From: Hoplostethus atlanticus
Taxonomy: Eukaryota; Chordata; Actinopteri; Trachichthyiformes; Trachichthyidae
Reading direction: 5' to 3'
NCBI GenBank assembly: GCA_034670405.1
Contig: JAXDDX010000016.1
Coordinates: 1,508,501-1,572,500, forward strand
Length of the DNA: 64,000 nucleotides
The position numbers were made by a program, and so were the translations under genes. This document shows, piece by piece, positions 33,721-46,200 of this stretch. The notes beneath the pieces are model-generated. The model was not told the origin of the DNA. It saw only the letters and a program-made list of their open reading frames with translations, and did no database searches. Each line of letters begins with the position of its first letter. Within the stretch, counting starts at the first letter, position 1.

Positions 33721-35690
33721 ACTTATTAAGGAGCGAGTGTTGGATGAAAGTTGTAGATTAGAACATACTGTGTTAATAATAACGAGATAAAAGTACCCTG
33801 ACAGACAGACCCCCACTTTTTAAGAGAGAATGCTTCTCATAGAAAGTGATATTGAATTGTTAATCAAAGAATGTGGATGATTATCAAAATGTTTGTAAGC
33901 AAAGGTGTTCAGATAGTTTAGAACTTTGTTAATTTGTGGAAACTGATTTTGTTGGATTTGGTAGCCCTTTAAACATGTGCTCAATCAGAGATCTCGTGTT
34001 ACTATGGAAAAGTGAGAAGTTGAAGGTGGCTGGCTATAGCCTCATTGGGCTGAACTCTCTATATATTGAAGTCTCTTCAGAATAGGTTTTCACTCTACAG
34101 TTAAGCCTAATGGTATACAGGGAGACCAGATGCATTCTGTGCATCACACAAAACTATCACTATAGTTTTGACTTGAAATTCACTGCTATTATGCTGTATT
34201 TTATGGAATGTCATCAGTAAAGTCCACCCCCTGTACTTTTTGTCCTCGGAAGGGTGTCACTGTGGGGATTAATTAAAATGAACAACATAATTCATTCACT
34301 CATCCTGCCAGTAAGTAAGATATCCTCTTGAAATAAAACTTGGCTCATCATCAAGAAATGGGGAATCAGTTTAAGCAGGAGAACAGTGAGGCTGCTTGAA
34401 GGAGCCCGCCTCATTCAACTTCCTCCCATGGGCTAGAAAGACAGAACAACCATTGCCAAACCATTGGTATTCAAACAATGGTGCAGGGAAGTGACTCATT
34501 GTTTGCAAGATCGTCTCACACATGCTCAACATGTTTGTGGGATGATGTACCCAGGGCCTTAACATTAACAGCTAGAAATGGAACGAATCAAATGTACTCG
34601 GCTGGCACGTCATATAGAGTGGGAAATGGACTGGAAATTGCCACCGTGACCCGGATCCGGATAAGCGGTCGAAAATGGATGGATGGATATATGTTACAAT
34701 ACCTGTTTCAGCACCTGAAGTGACAACAGACCTCAAGGCATTGGCCAGACAATCATTCAATTGTATTTATTTTCAGGTTACACATCCTGAAATGAGATAA
34801 TGCCATGACTACAGCTAGCTTTTTATGGAAACTGAGGAAGAAGGCATACTGACCCTCCCACTCTACATAATGGTAATTAGTCTACATGTCACTAGTAACT
34901 AGTACACTCAGAAAAAAGTCACAGAAAAAAATAAACATATTGACACATATAGAGTTGAAAGAGTTGAAAGTCATTCAAACTCTGTCTGGAAGAAATACTA
35001 TCCTTTGGATAACTCAAAAGCACATTTGGTGAGTTAGCTCAATAGTGTGCATGGTTGTCCATCAGACACTGACCTATCACACAAGAGAGACAGACACTGG
35101 CTTCAAATAAAGACCAGCAGTTCATTGCCCTGCAGAACATCACTATAACATGAATGACTATTAGGGTCCTCTGCAGGATGAAGTTTGAGAGCCTTTACCC
35201 AACAGGAAATGTCTCTCTCTCACTCGCGCGCACGCGCACGCACAAACACACAAACATGTACGCACACATTCTGCAGCTGTGTGCTTGACAGTAAAGTAGA
35301 AAAGTATACAAAATTATATATAATATGAAAAGGCCTAAGTGCGCATTGTACTATAGAACTAATATGTCGTCGCTGAAAAAAGGAAACGTTGATAGGGTGA
35401 AATTGCTAATGATAGCAAAACGACTTCCTACAGAGGGATCTATCACCGTCAAAGATTAAAATAAACTTACTATATATATCGGGATTTTAAATGTTATGGT
35501 GATATTTTGGTAACACATGTAACACGATGATAATACAATTAGTGACCAAAGGTGTGAGAAGGATTTTTTTTCATTTCCTCCACTGACACGTCTTCATCCA
35601 ATCAGACGATGAACACGAAGAACGAACGGAAAACGTCATTTGACGCGGCGAAATTCACTTAACTGCCATTTTGTACCACTCACACAGTTC
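33721..35690. other. Spacer between cdc42ep5 (-) and leng8 (+)
   Basis: The two genes diverge from this 2 kb interval. It contains a retroelement tail (34651-34690), a CG/CA-rich simple stretch (35222-35260) and, near 35580-35690, GC-richer DNA with a YY1-like GCCATTTT (35664-35671) that probably belongs to the leng8 promoter. No exon was seen. Confidence 0.5.
34649..34692 (+). mobile_element. Fish LINE/SINE 3' tail with (ATGG)n
   Basis: The block ACCCGGATCCGGATAAGCGG TCGAAAATGGATGGATGGAT is the familiar 3' end of a fish retroelement (CCGGATAAGCGGT.GAAAATGGATGG). Only the tail is recognisable. Confidence 0.7.
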
Positions 35691-35974
35691 GGCCAGACCA
35701 AGTGTTGGTTGTAAACGGAAAGCAAATTTCGATATTAATATTCACTTCATTTAATTATTGTATTCTTACTTTGGATACATAAAGTCTGACTTGTTGGGAT
35801 AAGTGTTGTTTTTCTCGATTGGTAGATTGGTCCTCTTGCGGCCAGCTAACGTTGTCTATCTTGTCGGACTTCATCTTGTTTACCTTTTGGTCTTAACTGT
35901 CGCAGCAGAGAGCTAACGCTAACCTAAGTTAGCTAGACAGCTAGCGAACCTCCGCTAGCCTGATCGGTGGCGAA

Positions 35975-38900
35975 ATGGCGGCCAATTCGACACAAACAAC
36001 CCCTACAGCTAACTGGTAACACACATCAATACTTTATTGTTAGATATCTAAGTCAGCTAGATATGATCAACTAATGTTATTTAGTCTATAGTGATCCACA
36101 GTCATGGTAATATATTTTCAGTTAACGGCGTTATCTTGCGGTGTTCCAGTGTTAGCTAACACCTAAGGTAAGGCTGTAACATTATGTTAGCGAGCTGCTT
36201 AGCCAAAGGTCCCCCTAAAGCCAATTTTTGTTAACATTACTTTACTTATGCGGTTGAATTTGACTTTGGGCCTGGCTTCATGTTCACTGGCTAACGTTAA
36301 TTTAATTTGGATAGTTTTGTGAGTCAAAATGCACGAGTTAAAGGAATTAGCGTTAGCAGTTAACTTACAACTTAAACATTATTTGAAATGTTGGTTGTCA
36401 TTAACATTTATAACTGTCCCGACACGTGAAATCTAGCAGCCCATCAAAAACTATAACTAGCAATCGAAAACCGTTATGTAACTTACATTTTTTGTTTCGG
36501 AAAATGGAACGTTCGTTAACATTGGCTTACTGTATCGACCTGCTTTGCTTACAAGAGACCTGAGAGAGATTTACTTTATCAAGGATCTAGTAAATCTTAG
36601 GTTTAACGCATGTCATCTATAACGTTAAGTGTTTTGACTCATAGACTTCGTGTGAATGACAGGTCCTATGGAGCTGCTTCAGAAGGCCAGGTTCACGAGA
36701 ACCCAGAATGGGAGAAAGCAAGGCAAGCACTGGCCTCCATTAGCAAGACTCAGAGCTCTACTAAGACGGCACAAGCCAACAGGACCACAGCAGAGGTAGG
36801 TGTGCGAATGAAAATTCTGTGGAATTGGTATTCAAACACAGACAGAAATACTTGTAAATAGTGATATGGTCTTGGTTCTATGAAAGCTGTTCCTGACTCA
36901 TCCTTAAATGCTGGTAACGACCTGCTCACTATGTGAGACATGTATTAGTAGTGTTAGTGTATAGTGTTTACAACCACTCTAACAACAAAGGTTTTTGCAA
37001 TAATGGAATGTCTATGTGAAAATAAATATGGGTTGAAATGGAAAACTGTATGAGTTGAAGTAAGGAGATGGACATGTGTGATGAAAAGGACATTCAATCT
37101 TTAAAGATTGTTGTAGAGTTGGGTTATCAGAGATGAACAAATATTATTTTTTCTTTTGGGGGGATAAATTGTACATTCTAGTAGCATTGTCATTTCTTTC
37201 ACTTTTGGAAAATTCTACTCCATTCACCATCATAATACCAAGACAATGTCTGCATGTGTCATTTCAGGCTGGTCAGTTTCAGCCACCAGTGACTGACTCT
37301 GCTGCCATTCAGCAACAGCAGTACTATCAGTGGTACCAACAAAATCAGCAGCAGTATCCTGGATACACATATCCCTATAACTACTACTACCCCATGAACC
37401 CAGTAAGTATATAGAAAATTGATTTTCTTTTCTATTATCTATTATCTGTCTATTAAAGTTATTTTTCTAACAATCAACACAGTGATGCAGGGTATATAGT
37501 GCATTCCACACTGTTAACTTGGGAATACTAACTTTAGTATTAGTAAGAAGTAGTAAGAACCCCAAGTCTTCCCAACCAACCTGTCTATCAAATGGATGAA
37601 TGTGCAAGAAAAAAATTCCAACTACAAATGAGGTTATATAGAATTTGAACAAACATTGGCATGTGATTTCATTGCAGGCCTATTTCAAATTTCTAAACAG
37701 ATCATTCTCACAAATGACCTTCCTGACAGATTTGGATGAAAAGGGTTCTACAGTAACACTCCGTACAAATAATGAATTGTAACTGTAACATGGTTGTTTC
37801 TTTTTAAATTTACAGTATGCAGGTGCATATCCACCAAGTCAGTATGGTGTACCTCCAGGGCCTTACCCAGGGCCCCCAACGTCTAACGGACAGGTACATA
37901 ACAGGAATTTGACATTATGCTGGCAAAGCATAATGCATTTACCAATATGCAGGATTTGATGTTATAAAAGGAATAAAGTTAAGGGAACAGTTCAGCCGAA
38001 AATGAAAATGTCATCATTGTCTGCTCATCCCCATGTCAAAATTCAAAATCAAAAATCCATTGAAGTTACAACTACCAACCACACAGCAAGGTATCTATTG
38101 CAGTTACATCTCAACTTTCTCCCCACCAATTGAAGTGAACCGGGTATTTTTGTTTAGCGTTCTAATAAGGGTATAAAATGATCAACAGGTACAGCATGAT
38201 TAAATAATAAAAATCTCCTTTAATCTGTTCCATCAAATCTTCTATTTCTCAGTGATATAACATTTTAAGAGATTATAGGAGATTGGGTTTATTCTAAAAA
38301 TGTATGGTTACTGTAGTCAATAGTAACCTTTCAGTCCTTATAGATAGAATCACAGAGCTCACTGATTTAGTTTTGCCATTTGCCCTTTATGCCAGGTACA
38401 GCCGTCTGCTGTTGATTGGCAAGTTGTATGCCATTTCTTTGGGTGATCTGGCTTGAAATGACTGCGCTTGTGTTAGTCAAGGCTTTATTGACCTCTATCG
38501 GTGACCAAGGAATTGCAACAATATCAACAGGTCTCTGGCACAGCTTACAGTAGTTTGTAATGGACAGAAATATAAAGGTTGCATTCACAATAGAACAAAT
38601 AAGCTATCTACTGATGAAAGAGTTCCGGGGATCTGCAAATTTCTGTGTTTTCGTTCCCAAAAAAGGCCATTCATGTTTTTTATTTTCTTAATTGAAGTAG
38701 TTAAAGCTCATGCCTGCTTAAAATGTGATATTTAGGTGATAATAAGTATGCTAAAGGAACTGGGAATGTCATCAATAGTAAAGCTACTCAAATGAAGTTG
38801 GTTACATTATAAACATACAGCAGGATATGTGTGCCCCCTTCTGGCATGTCAATATATTTCAGTGCAATGTATTTCAGCATTGAAACATTTCAGTTCCAAT

Positions 38901-41900
38901 ATGCACATATAATTTTAAAGTTACCTGAACTTTTGTCACCGTTAGAAAAAAAAAACACCTGAAAAAGCAAAAGACGCAGGCGGGAGACTAACAAGAGACC
39001 TTGAAAGATAACTTTTTCCCCCCTTTATTTTATTCTCTCATCAATTTGTTTCCTTTACGCACGTTCATCTCTGAATGGAGGTCCAACAGAAATGTCTAGT
39101 GAAGGGATGATTTATCACAAATTGCACATGACAAAGCAGTATTGGTTTGTATACTGCTTTTTCATGTGCATTTGCTTGAGAACAAAATTATATGGAAAAG
39201 TAATTGTTGAGACTGGTATTGATCAACAATCTATCAAACCCCCGCAGATATATTATAGTGATTTTGAGCTATGGGACAGTGCACACCCTGTGTGTGTATG
39301 TGACAAATAAAGTTCTTGAATCTTGAAATCTTAATTAATTAATGATAATTTGGTGTGTTTGGTCTGATACATTTAAACTTAAACTTTTTTTTATTACTTC
39401 CATTATACTGGTCATTACCTTACTTTTTACCTGTCTTCTTTTATAGCCTCCTCCTGTGCCTGGAATGGATGACCAGTCACCTAACTACCCCTCTCAACCC
39501 CAGGCTCCTCCCCCTGCTACCCCTCAGCCCCCCCAGAGCCCAACCACCTCAGAGAAACCTCCCCCTCCTCCACCCCCACCCATTCCTCCCCCACCCAACT
39601 CCCAGTACCCTCCTCCTCCATCACAAAATGCTTATAATACCAATAATCCTATGCCTTACCCACCTGGCGACCCCAACCAAATGCAAGCTTACAATCATAC
39701 CCAAGGGAGGCCTAACTATGTGCAGAGTTACCAGGCTCAGAACACCTATCAGGCATCTCAGAATAACTCCCAGCAGCAGCAGCAAGGCCAGTATGGACCA
39801 GGGCTTGGCAGAGGAGAGGCCAACAAAAACAAAAACCAAAAACAAGGACAGCAACTCTGGCACCGCATGAAACGTAAGACATGAATTGTTTTGTAAGGTA
39901 GTTAACATGTTTGATGTTCCAGTGAGCAGTTTATTGCCTTCTGTTGTAGGCATGTTGACCTATATTACATCAATTGTGTACTACAACACAAATTGATCTA
40001 ATATAGTTAGATCTAGAGATATCCAATACTATTACTTGTAGTAATACACAATTGTGTGTTACTACAAGGTTTGGAGGAGGATGATGGGAGGAGGCAGAAA
40101 TAGTGTGGTAGAGTTGATGTTAATGGGGAAAAAAGTAACGTTATTCTGAAGAATCATCAAACGGTTCTTCTCAATCAGTTTTCATATCTAATGCTTTTTA
40201 CCATTTTTGTTCCCACAGAGGCACCTGGGGCAGGTGCTGTGAAGTTCAATATTCCCAAGAGGCCCTATCAGGTTCAATGTTCTATGATTCCCAATCAGAC
40301 CTTCCCCCCAGGGGAGCAGCCCTCAGGATTGAATACTCCTTCCTCCCCTGCTACTGCCGGTGTTGCACCTGGAGCTGCTCAGACACGGTGAGAACTCGAC
40401 TGTCTACACTCAACTGCTGTCCTTTTCCTTCCATGTCCTTCCATGAATGATGTCCAGACTATTAACCCTCTCTCTCCAGTCCCCAGGACTGGCCCCAAGC
40501 CATGAAGGAGTATGTGCAGCGCTGTTTCACCGCCTGTGAGACGGAGGAAGACAAAGATCGCACAGAGAAGGTGCTGAAGGAAGTTTTGCAGGACCGGTTG
40601 AAGGATGGCTCTGCCTACACCATCGATTGGACCCGAGAGCCATTGCCAGAGTAAGTCGAGTGGTGGGTTAGTGGTTGCTTGGTATAGATTTCAACTTTTA
40701 TCTAGGCTTTAAAAATAATTGTTCTGTTTCTTCCAACTCCTGTGCATAAGCCTTGCTGTTTTTACAGGTGAAGAACTTGAATTTAATTATTTTATTTGAA
40801 CACAGCTGTGAATCCTGGGCTTAAGACTCTTGAACTTTCCCTCTAGACTAAAGGCCAAACAGTCTCGTTGGGAGGCTGTGCCATCCCAGAGGACATTGGA
40901 TAGCTCTATCAGCCATGGTGGAAGTACAGTGACAAGAGGCCGGGGTGGTGGACACAGATTGGGCCACTACAGGAATGTCTTCTCTCAAAGGAGCCCATCT
41001 TCCAGTTCCTCCGGCTCCTCCTCTCGCTCACCATCACCCTCCCACAGCCGACACAGGGACCGCGGCAACCAGAGGCACAGGCGCAGGTAAAACACTATTT
41101 CCCCACGTTGTCTTTTATCACTGTGGATGCCCAATGTGTTTCCTTTCTAAATGTCTGGTCTCTACACCACCAGTGATTCTGGCTCCCAGTCAGACAGCAG
41201 CATTTCCAGTGACCTCCGACCTCAGCTGTCCCGACGTCAGAAAGGAGGGCGTGGTCGTGGTAATGACAGGGACCGGGGACGCGGAGAGAGGGGACGAGGT
41301 AGAGGAGGAAAAGCCAACAGAGGAAGGAGGTAAGAGAATCAATTTGTTCTTTATAAAAATCCTGAATTGACTATGGCCTCAATTTTGCTAATTGATCATT
41401 GGTCTTGAGGTAGGTTAAAGAAAAAGAGTTCTATGTCTGCATTTAGAAATTAGAGGAAACTTTGCAAGTGAGCCATGAGAATAACTTGGTAATGGCAAAG
41501 TGTCTGTCCCACTCCCTCCAGGAACATGGATGACTCCAATTCCGGTATGGGCAAGAAGAGGAAAGGTGGCAACGCTGGTCTGGACTTCCATGACCCTAAC
41601 CGGGAGGCCAAGAAGCAGAGCAGGGCAGCCCGCTTCCACAAGCAGCTTCGCTCTGAGCCCCTTGTCCTCTCCATCAATGCCCTGGACCTGCCCAATGGAA
41701 CGCAGGAGGCCCTCAGCTGGGAGGACTGCCCCATTGTGGGAACCTGCCAGGACATCACCAAGAACTACCTGAGGCTCACTTGTGCCCCTGACCCCTCCAC
41801 TGTGCGCCCTGTGCATGTAAGTTATACTCTACTTCTTTCAACCATATGTTTATTAAGGATAATTTCGTCCCTATACAGCCTCTCCATACCCTGGAAATCA

Positions 41901-43222
41901 TTCAGTGTAGGAGATAAGATTTGGTTCTGTATTTTTTCTTTGATACTAATCATGGATATTTTGTATTTGATAATATACAATGGAGAATGACAATAAATGA
42001 GGCAAGAGAAGGTAAGAGTATTGTATGTGCCTTAGGCTACTGCACCACAGAGCACCAAGTTCCAGGCTTTGATCTATTTTTGTACTCTTGTTTACACTCA
42101 GGTGCTGAGGAAATCTCTGCAGGCAGTGAAGATTCACTGGAAGACCCACCAGGACTACACTTATGCCTGTGAACAGATGAAGTCCATACGACAAGACCTC
42201 ACAGTAGGTTAACTTCATTCACACCTCATTTATCCATATTCCAGTCTGTGGCGTTTTAACCGTGTAAAGAACTAATTAGACTAAACTTTTCCTGAACCCT
42301 CCAGGTCCAAGGAGTTCGTACGGACTTCACAGTGGAAGTGTATGAGTGTCATGCACGCATAGCTCTGGAAAAGGTGAGTTTATTTCCCTCTGGTAGTGTT
42401 TCAGTATTTGCCAATATTAACAGTGTGCAGCATTTTTTGGTTAAATGTATATTGTCTTCAGGGCGACCACGAAGAGTTCAACCAGTGCCAGACCCAGCTG
42501 AAGGCCCTGTATAAGGAATATCCATCAGAGAACATCGGGGAGTTCACAGCATACAGATTGATGTATTACATCTTCACTAAGAACTCTGGAGGTATGCTCA
42601 TCAGGTCCATGTCCTATGTATTCTTAATAGTAACTAAAACAGGCAGTTGTCTTTGGCTTCAAGGCACCTATCAGAAATGGCATATTAATGAATGTTAGCA
42701 TTAGCCTAGCGTTCTCATCTTTAAGCTTGGCTATTTGTCTCACACCTCCAGACCTGACCACTGAATTGGTGTACCTGACCCCAGCACTGCGGGAGGATGT
42801 GTGTGTGTCTCATGCTCTTGCTCTCCGTGCTGCCTGGGCTCTAGGCAACTATCACCGTTTCTTTAAGCTGTACCTGGGAGCCCCACGCATGGCCTCTTAC
42901 CTCATTGATAAGTTTGTAGAAAGGGAGAGAAAGCTTGCACTCCGGGCAATACTCAAAACGTAAGTCATGTTCCAAACAAATGTTTTAGATGTATGTGAAA
43001 ACTTTAGGTCCAAATGATTAAAGTGCTGACCTTCTTATATCTGTTTCCTCTGTCCGCAGGTTTAGACCCGACTTGCCAGTGCAGCATGTGCAGTCCGCTC
43101 TGGGCTTCCCTTGTTTAGACTCCTGTTTGGCCTTTCTTACGGGGCTGGGGGTCACCTTCTTCCCCTGTGACCCCAACAAGATAGACTGCAAAGCCAGCTC
43201 AGCTTGTTTGGCTGCTTCCTGA
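35975..43222 (+). CDS. leng8: leng8: SAC3/GANP-domain nuclear protein
   Basis: LENG8 is a nuclear SAC3/GANP-family protein implicated in mRNA processing and export. Fifteen exons: 35975-36015, 36663-36795, 37268-37402, 37816-37893, 39447-39873, 40219-40387, 40480-40650, 40847-41086, 41174-41329, 41522-41816, 42102-42203, 42305-42373, 42462-42591, 42752-42959, 43060-43222. They join in phase to 838 residues (human about 800). Visible parts, in order: [18 protein letters not shown]; a Tyr/Gln-rich stretch ([15 protein letters not shown]); a Pro-rich exon; [10 protein letters not shown]; a [20 protein letters not shown] block; an RS-like Ser/Arg region; an RG-rich region ([12 protein letters not shown]); then the SAC3 domain ([76 protein letters not shown]). 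The ATG is the first in a TSS-proximal exon and sits in a YY1-type GAAATGGCGGCC. Confidence 0.93.
39240..39325 (+). mobile_element. LINE-type 3' end in leng8 intron 4
   Basis: The segment ends TATGTGACAAATAAAGTTCT TGAATCTTGAAATCTT. This is a typical 3' terminus of Rex/CR1-like fish LINEs (GTGACAATAAA + short tandem repeats). The upstream body is not recognisable. Confidence 0.55.
40035..40068. repeat. 34-bp near-perfect palindrome in leng8 intron 5
   Basis: The sequence CTTGTAGTAATACACAAT continues TGTGTGTTACTACAAG. It is self-complementary over 34 bp apart from one mismatched pair and is centred on CAATTG. Confidence 0.85.
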
Positions 43223-46200
43223 GGGGGCAGGGCCTCTGGGGAGGGCGCCGGGGGGGCACTAAAGGGAAATACTTGGGGACCAGCAGGGACCCTTTATTAT
43301 GAATGCACTGCACTTCAGACACCTCAGTCAGTTGAGATGGAGAGTAGTGAGTAGACTTGAAAGTACCATAGAGAAAGATCTATATTGGCAGACTTTGCAA
43401 CAAGACCTAAGGGTAGATTGCAGAACAGATTTAATCTTTCCACACTCAAAGATATGGACTGTTTAAAACATATGAGGGAGAATGTCTGCATACATTACCA
43501 ATCATATTTTGTAGTTTAGCCTAGTGACCATGATCTCTCAAGATACTTATGATGCCAGAAACGAGAGTGAACATCTTAGATTGGGATTATCCTGTAATTC
43601 CAGCACCATAAAGCCAAGCCAGGATCAGGGAGGAGCTTACCCTCATGGTTCTCCATCCATTACCACCCTCAGATGTCAAAGCTAACAGTGTTCTGTTATG
43701 TTTTTTCCTTCCTCAAGTCAACAGCTCCAAACCCCTGAAGATTCAAGCCTAATTAACCAAAAGGGAAAAGCAGAAAGCAAGCAAGTCTTCAAGTCATTCA
43801 TCAGGCCCTCATCCACTTTGAAGCCAAGCCCGGGGATTCAGGTCCACTTTCCATTTTCCTCTTTAGAGACTGTAAGCCTATGTTGATGTGAGGGGATGCC
43901 AGCATCATATCTGGAAGAAGAGGAGGTGGTTTGTATGTCCTGTCCTGCCCCATATTCCCTTAAGGTATCTACGATGGGCTGTTCCTCCTGTTCCGTTCCT
44001 GGCCACCAACCATACCTCCCTTGAAAGTTATGGACTGATAAATTTAACGTCTGGTTCCTGATTTAGTTAAGTAGCATTCATTTGTCTGATACCTACAATC
44101 TTTCCACTCACACTTCTGAAATGTTTGCCCAGGAAAAGCTTTGCCTTGGAGAAATACGTAGTCTATAATACATCTCAGTCTGATCAGCATTGACTTCAAA
44201 TATGATAATGGATGCAGGCGAGAGTTTTTCATCAAGATTGCTTCCGCAATGCCCTATTTTGTGGCACCAGGAGTCCCACCTCTAACCCTACTGCAGCCCC
44301 TGGCCACAGGCAGAGAGGAAATCTGCTTCCCTCATTCCCAGGTGTGGTTCCCTGTCAGCACGTGGAATCCTGAATAGCGCAGTTGGCATCTTCAGCACCG
44401 GCTCCAGCAAATTGCAGTGGCGAAACACATCGTTTAGTCATCAGCTCCAGTGGTTTCACCATGGAAATATCAACTCTTAAAAATAAGAAATGGAAGCAGC
44501 AAAGCCACTATCTTCAATTACAGCGGTAGATGAATTCTGCCTGAAGAACCAGCGGAGGTAACCCTGTTGCTTCTCCATCAAGGAATGGAGAGATTGGTTT
44601 GTATGCTACACCTGGCTCTGGTTGACCAGACAGAGCACGTATGTATAGCTGGTAAGAGAAAGGGACTTCTGTGGAAGGAGTTGGATGACAGCACTGCAGG
44701 GATGATATGTATGTCTCACATTCTCGTGATGGGTATCTTCCATCCATAGGTGTTTTATCTCATTGTGTTTATTTTTTTGGACAGCAGTATTGGCCTTTCT
44801 CATCAGAAGTGATTGCAAAGTAGGAATACGTTATGGAGCTGCACTCAGCTTTTTAATGTAAATTAACAGTTTGACTTTGATCAAATGAATTGACTATAAT
44901 GCAAATGTCGTGCATCCTCTGCCAAAAGTGGATTAACTAAGATCCCAGGGATGCACACACATTTGCTGCTGTCTGAAAGTCATAATATGGTAAAGTATTT
45001 AAAATTAAAACTTCTTTTTTACACTTTTGCAGACAATAGTTTTCAATAAAGAGGGAGATGTGAGATGACTAGAGTAGTGCTTTTATGTCAAACTTATCAA
45101 ATTGTTCTGCTCATGACATTTTTCTAAATTAAACAAATCTGACAAATCTTGTCTGATTCCAGTATATACATGATATGATCACAGTAATGGGAACACCAGT
45201 ATAAAGGTTTCCTAAAGTGGCAGTGGCATTGTAGTGGAATGAGGAGGTCCATTTGTCCTCTAGAGGTTAGTGCTTATCACTGCTATCATTAATTAGGATG
45301 GTGGTGAACACGGAGACCTTCCATAAATGTACAGTTACCATATGTGAGAAGGAATAGACATGACACAAACTAGCAATTACAACATGCCCACATCAATACA
45401 AAACTAACAACCTTTCACTGGGGGGTGATAATTTTGGTGCTTATTTTTCAACATGTTCTGTCAACTTGAGTCCATTTAATGAAATATATAGAACATGAGT
45501 TGACATGTTCTGTGAGAATATTTTTCTTTGTTTCCAGGTCTTTCAACAGTATTAACCGCTATCCTAGAATGTCAGCCTGAGGTGTTTAGTATGTGGTGTA
45601 ATTGATCAGAGGATAGGTTCATGCAGACTCACTGTAAAATCCACTTGCTTATCTACAGAGTATATTTTTGTAAATAATGTATAATATTGCTGTGATTTCT
45701 TTTCAGTTAGTGTGTAGTTCAGGTTTCTTTTTGTTCACACAAGGGTAAGTGTGATTGATTATTTTTTTGTTTTTGTTTTTTTTTCCTTTTGTTTTTTAAA
45801 ACTGTCTGGTTCACAAGACTATTCCTAGGACAATTATGTGAATATGGAAATTTGAAGACAGGCTTCAATAGGTCTGCTTGATTGAATTGCTTTGCCAATA
45901 TCTTAGCATTGTCATTATTGCAGTGATTATAAAGTGGAGGGGGTTGATAATTGCCAGTCTATCTTAGTACAGCCTGAAAACATGGTAGTTATTTCTTTTG
46001 ATTTACTTGCTTCAGATTATAACGGAAAATTATTTTTATTTTATGTAAGAGACTGCATGGGCTGTCTCTCAAACCAAATCTTTGCCAGATGTAAAATGCT
46101 TTTGTCATGCCCACCATACAACAATTTATATATTGATTGGAGATACCTACCTATTTTCTTCACTGCATAAATAGTTGTCTCTACCACTTACTCAAGTTCC

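Noticed and set aside
39355..39870. 171-codon Pro/Leu-rich frame over leng8 exon 5
   Set aside because: It is an alternative frame of the Pro-rich leng8 exon; the frame giving [13 protein letters not shown] agrees with LENG8 and joins in phase.
39621..39953. Minus-strand 110-codon frame in leng8
   Set aside because: Reverse shadow of the same low-complexity exon.
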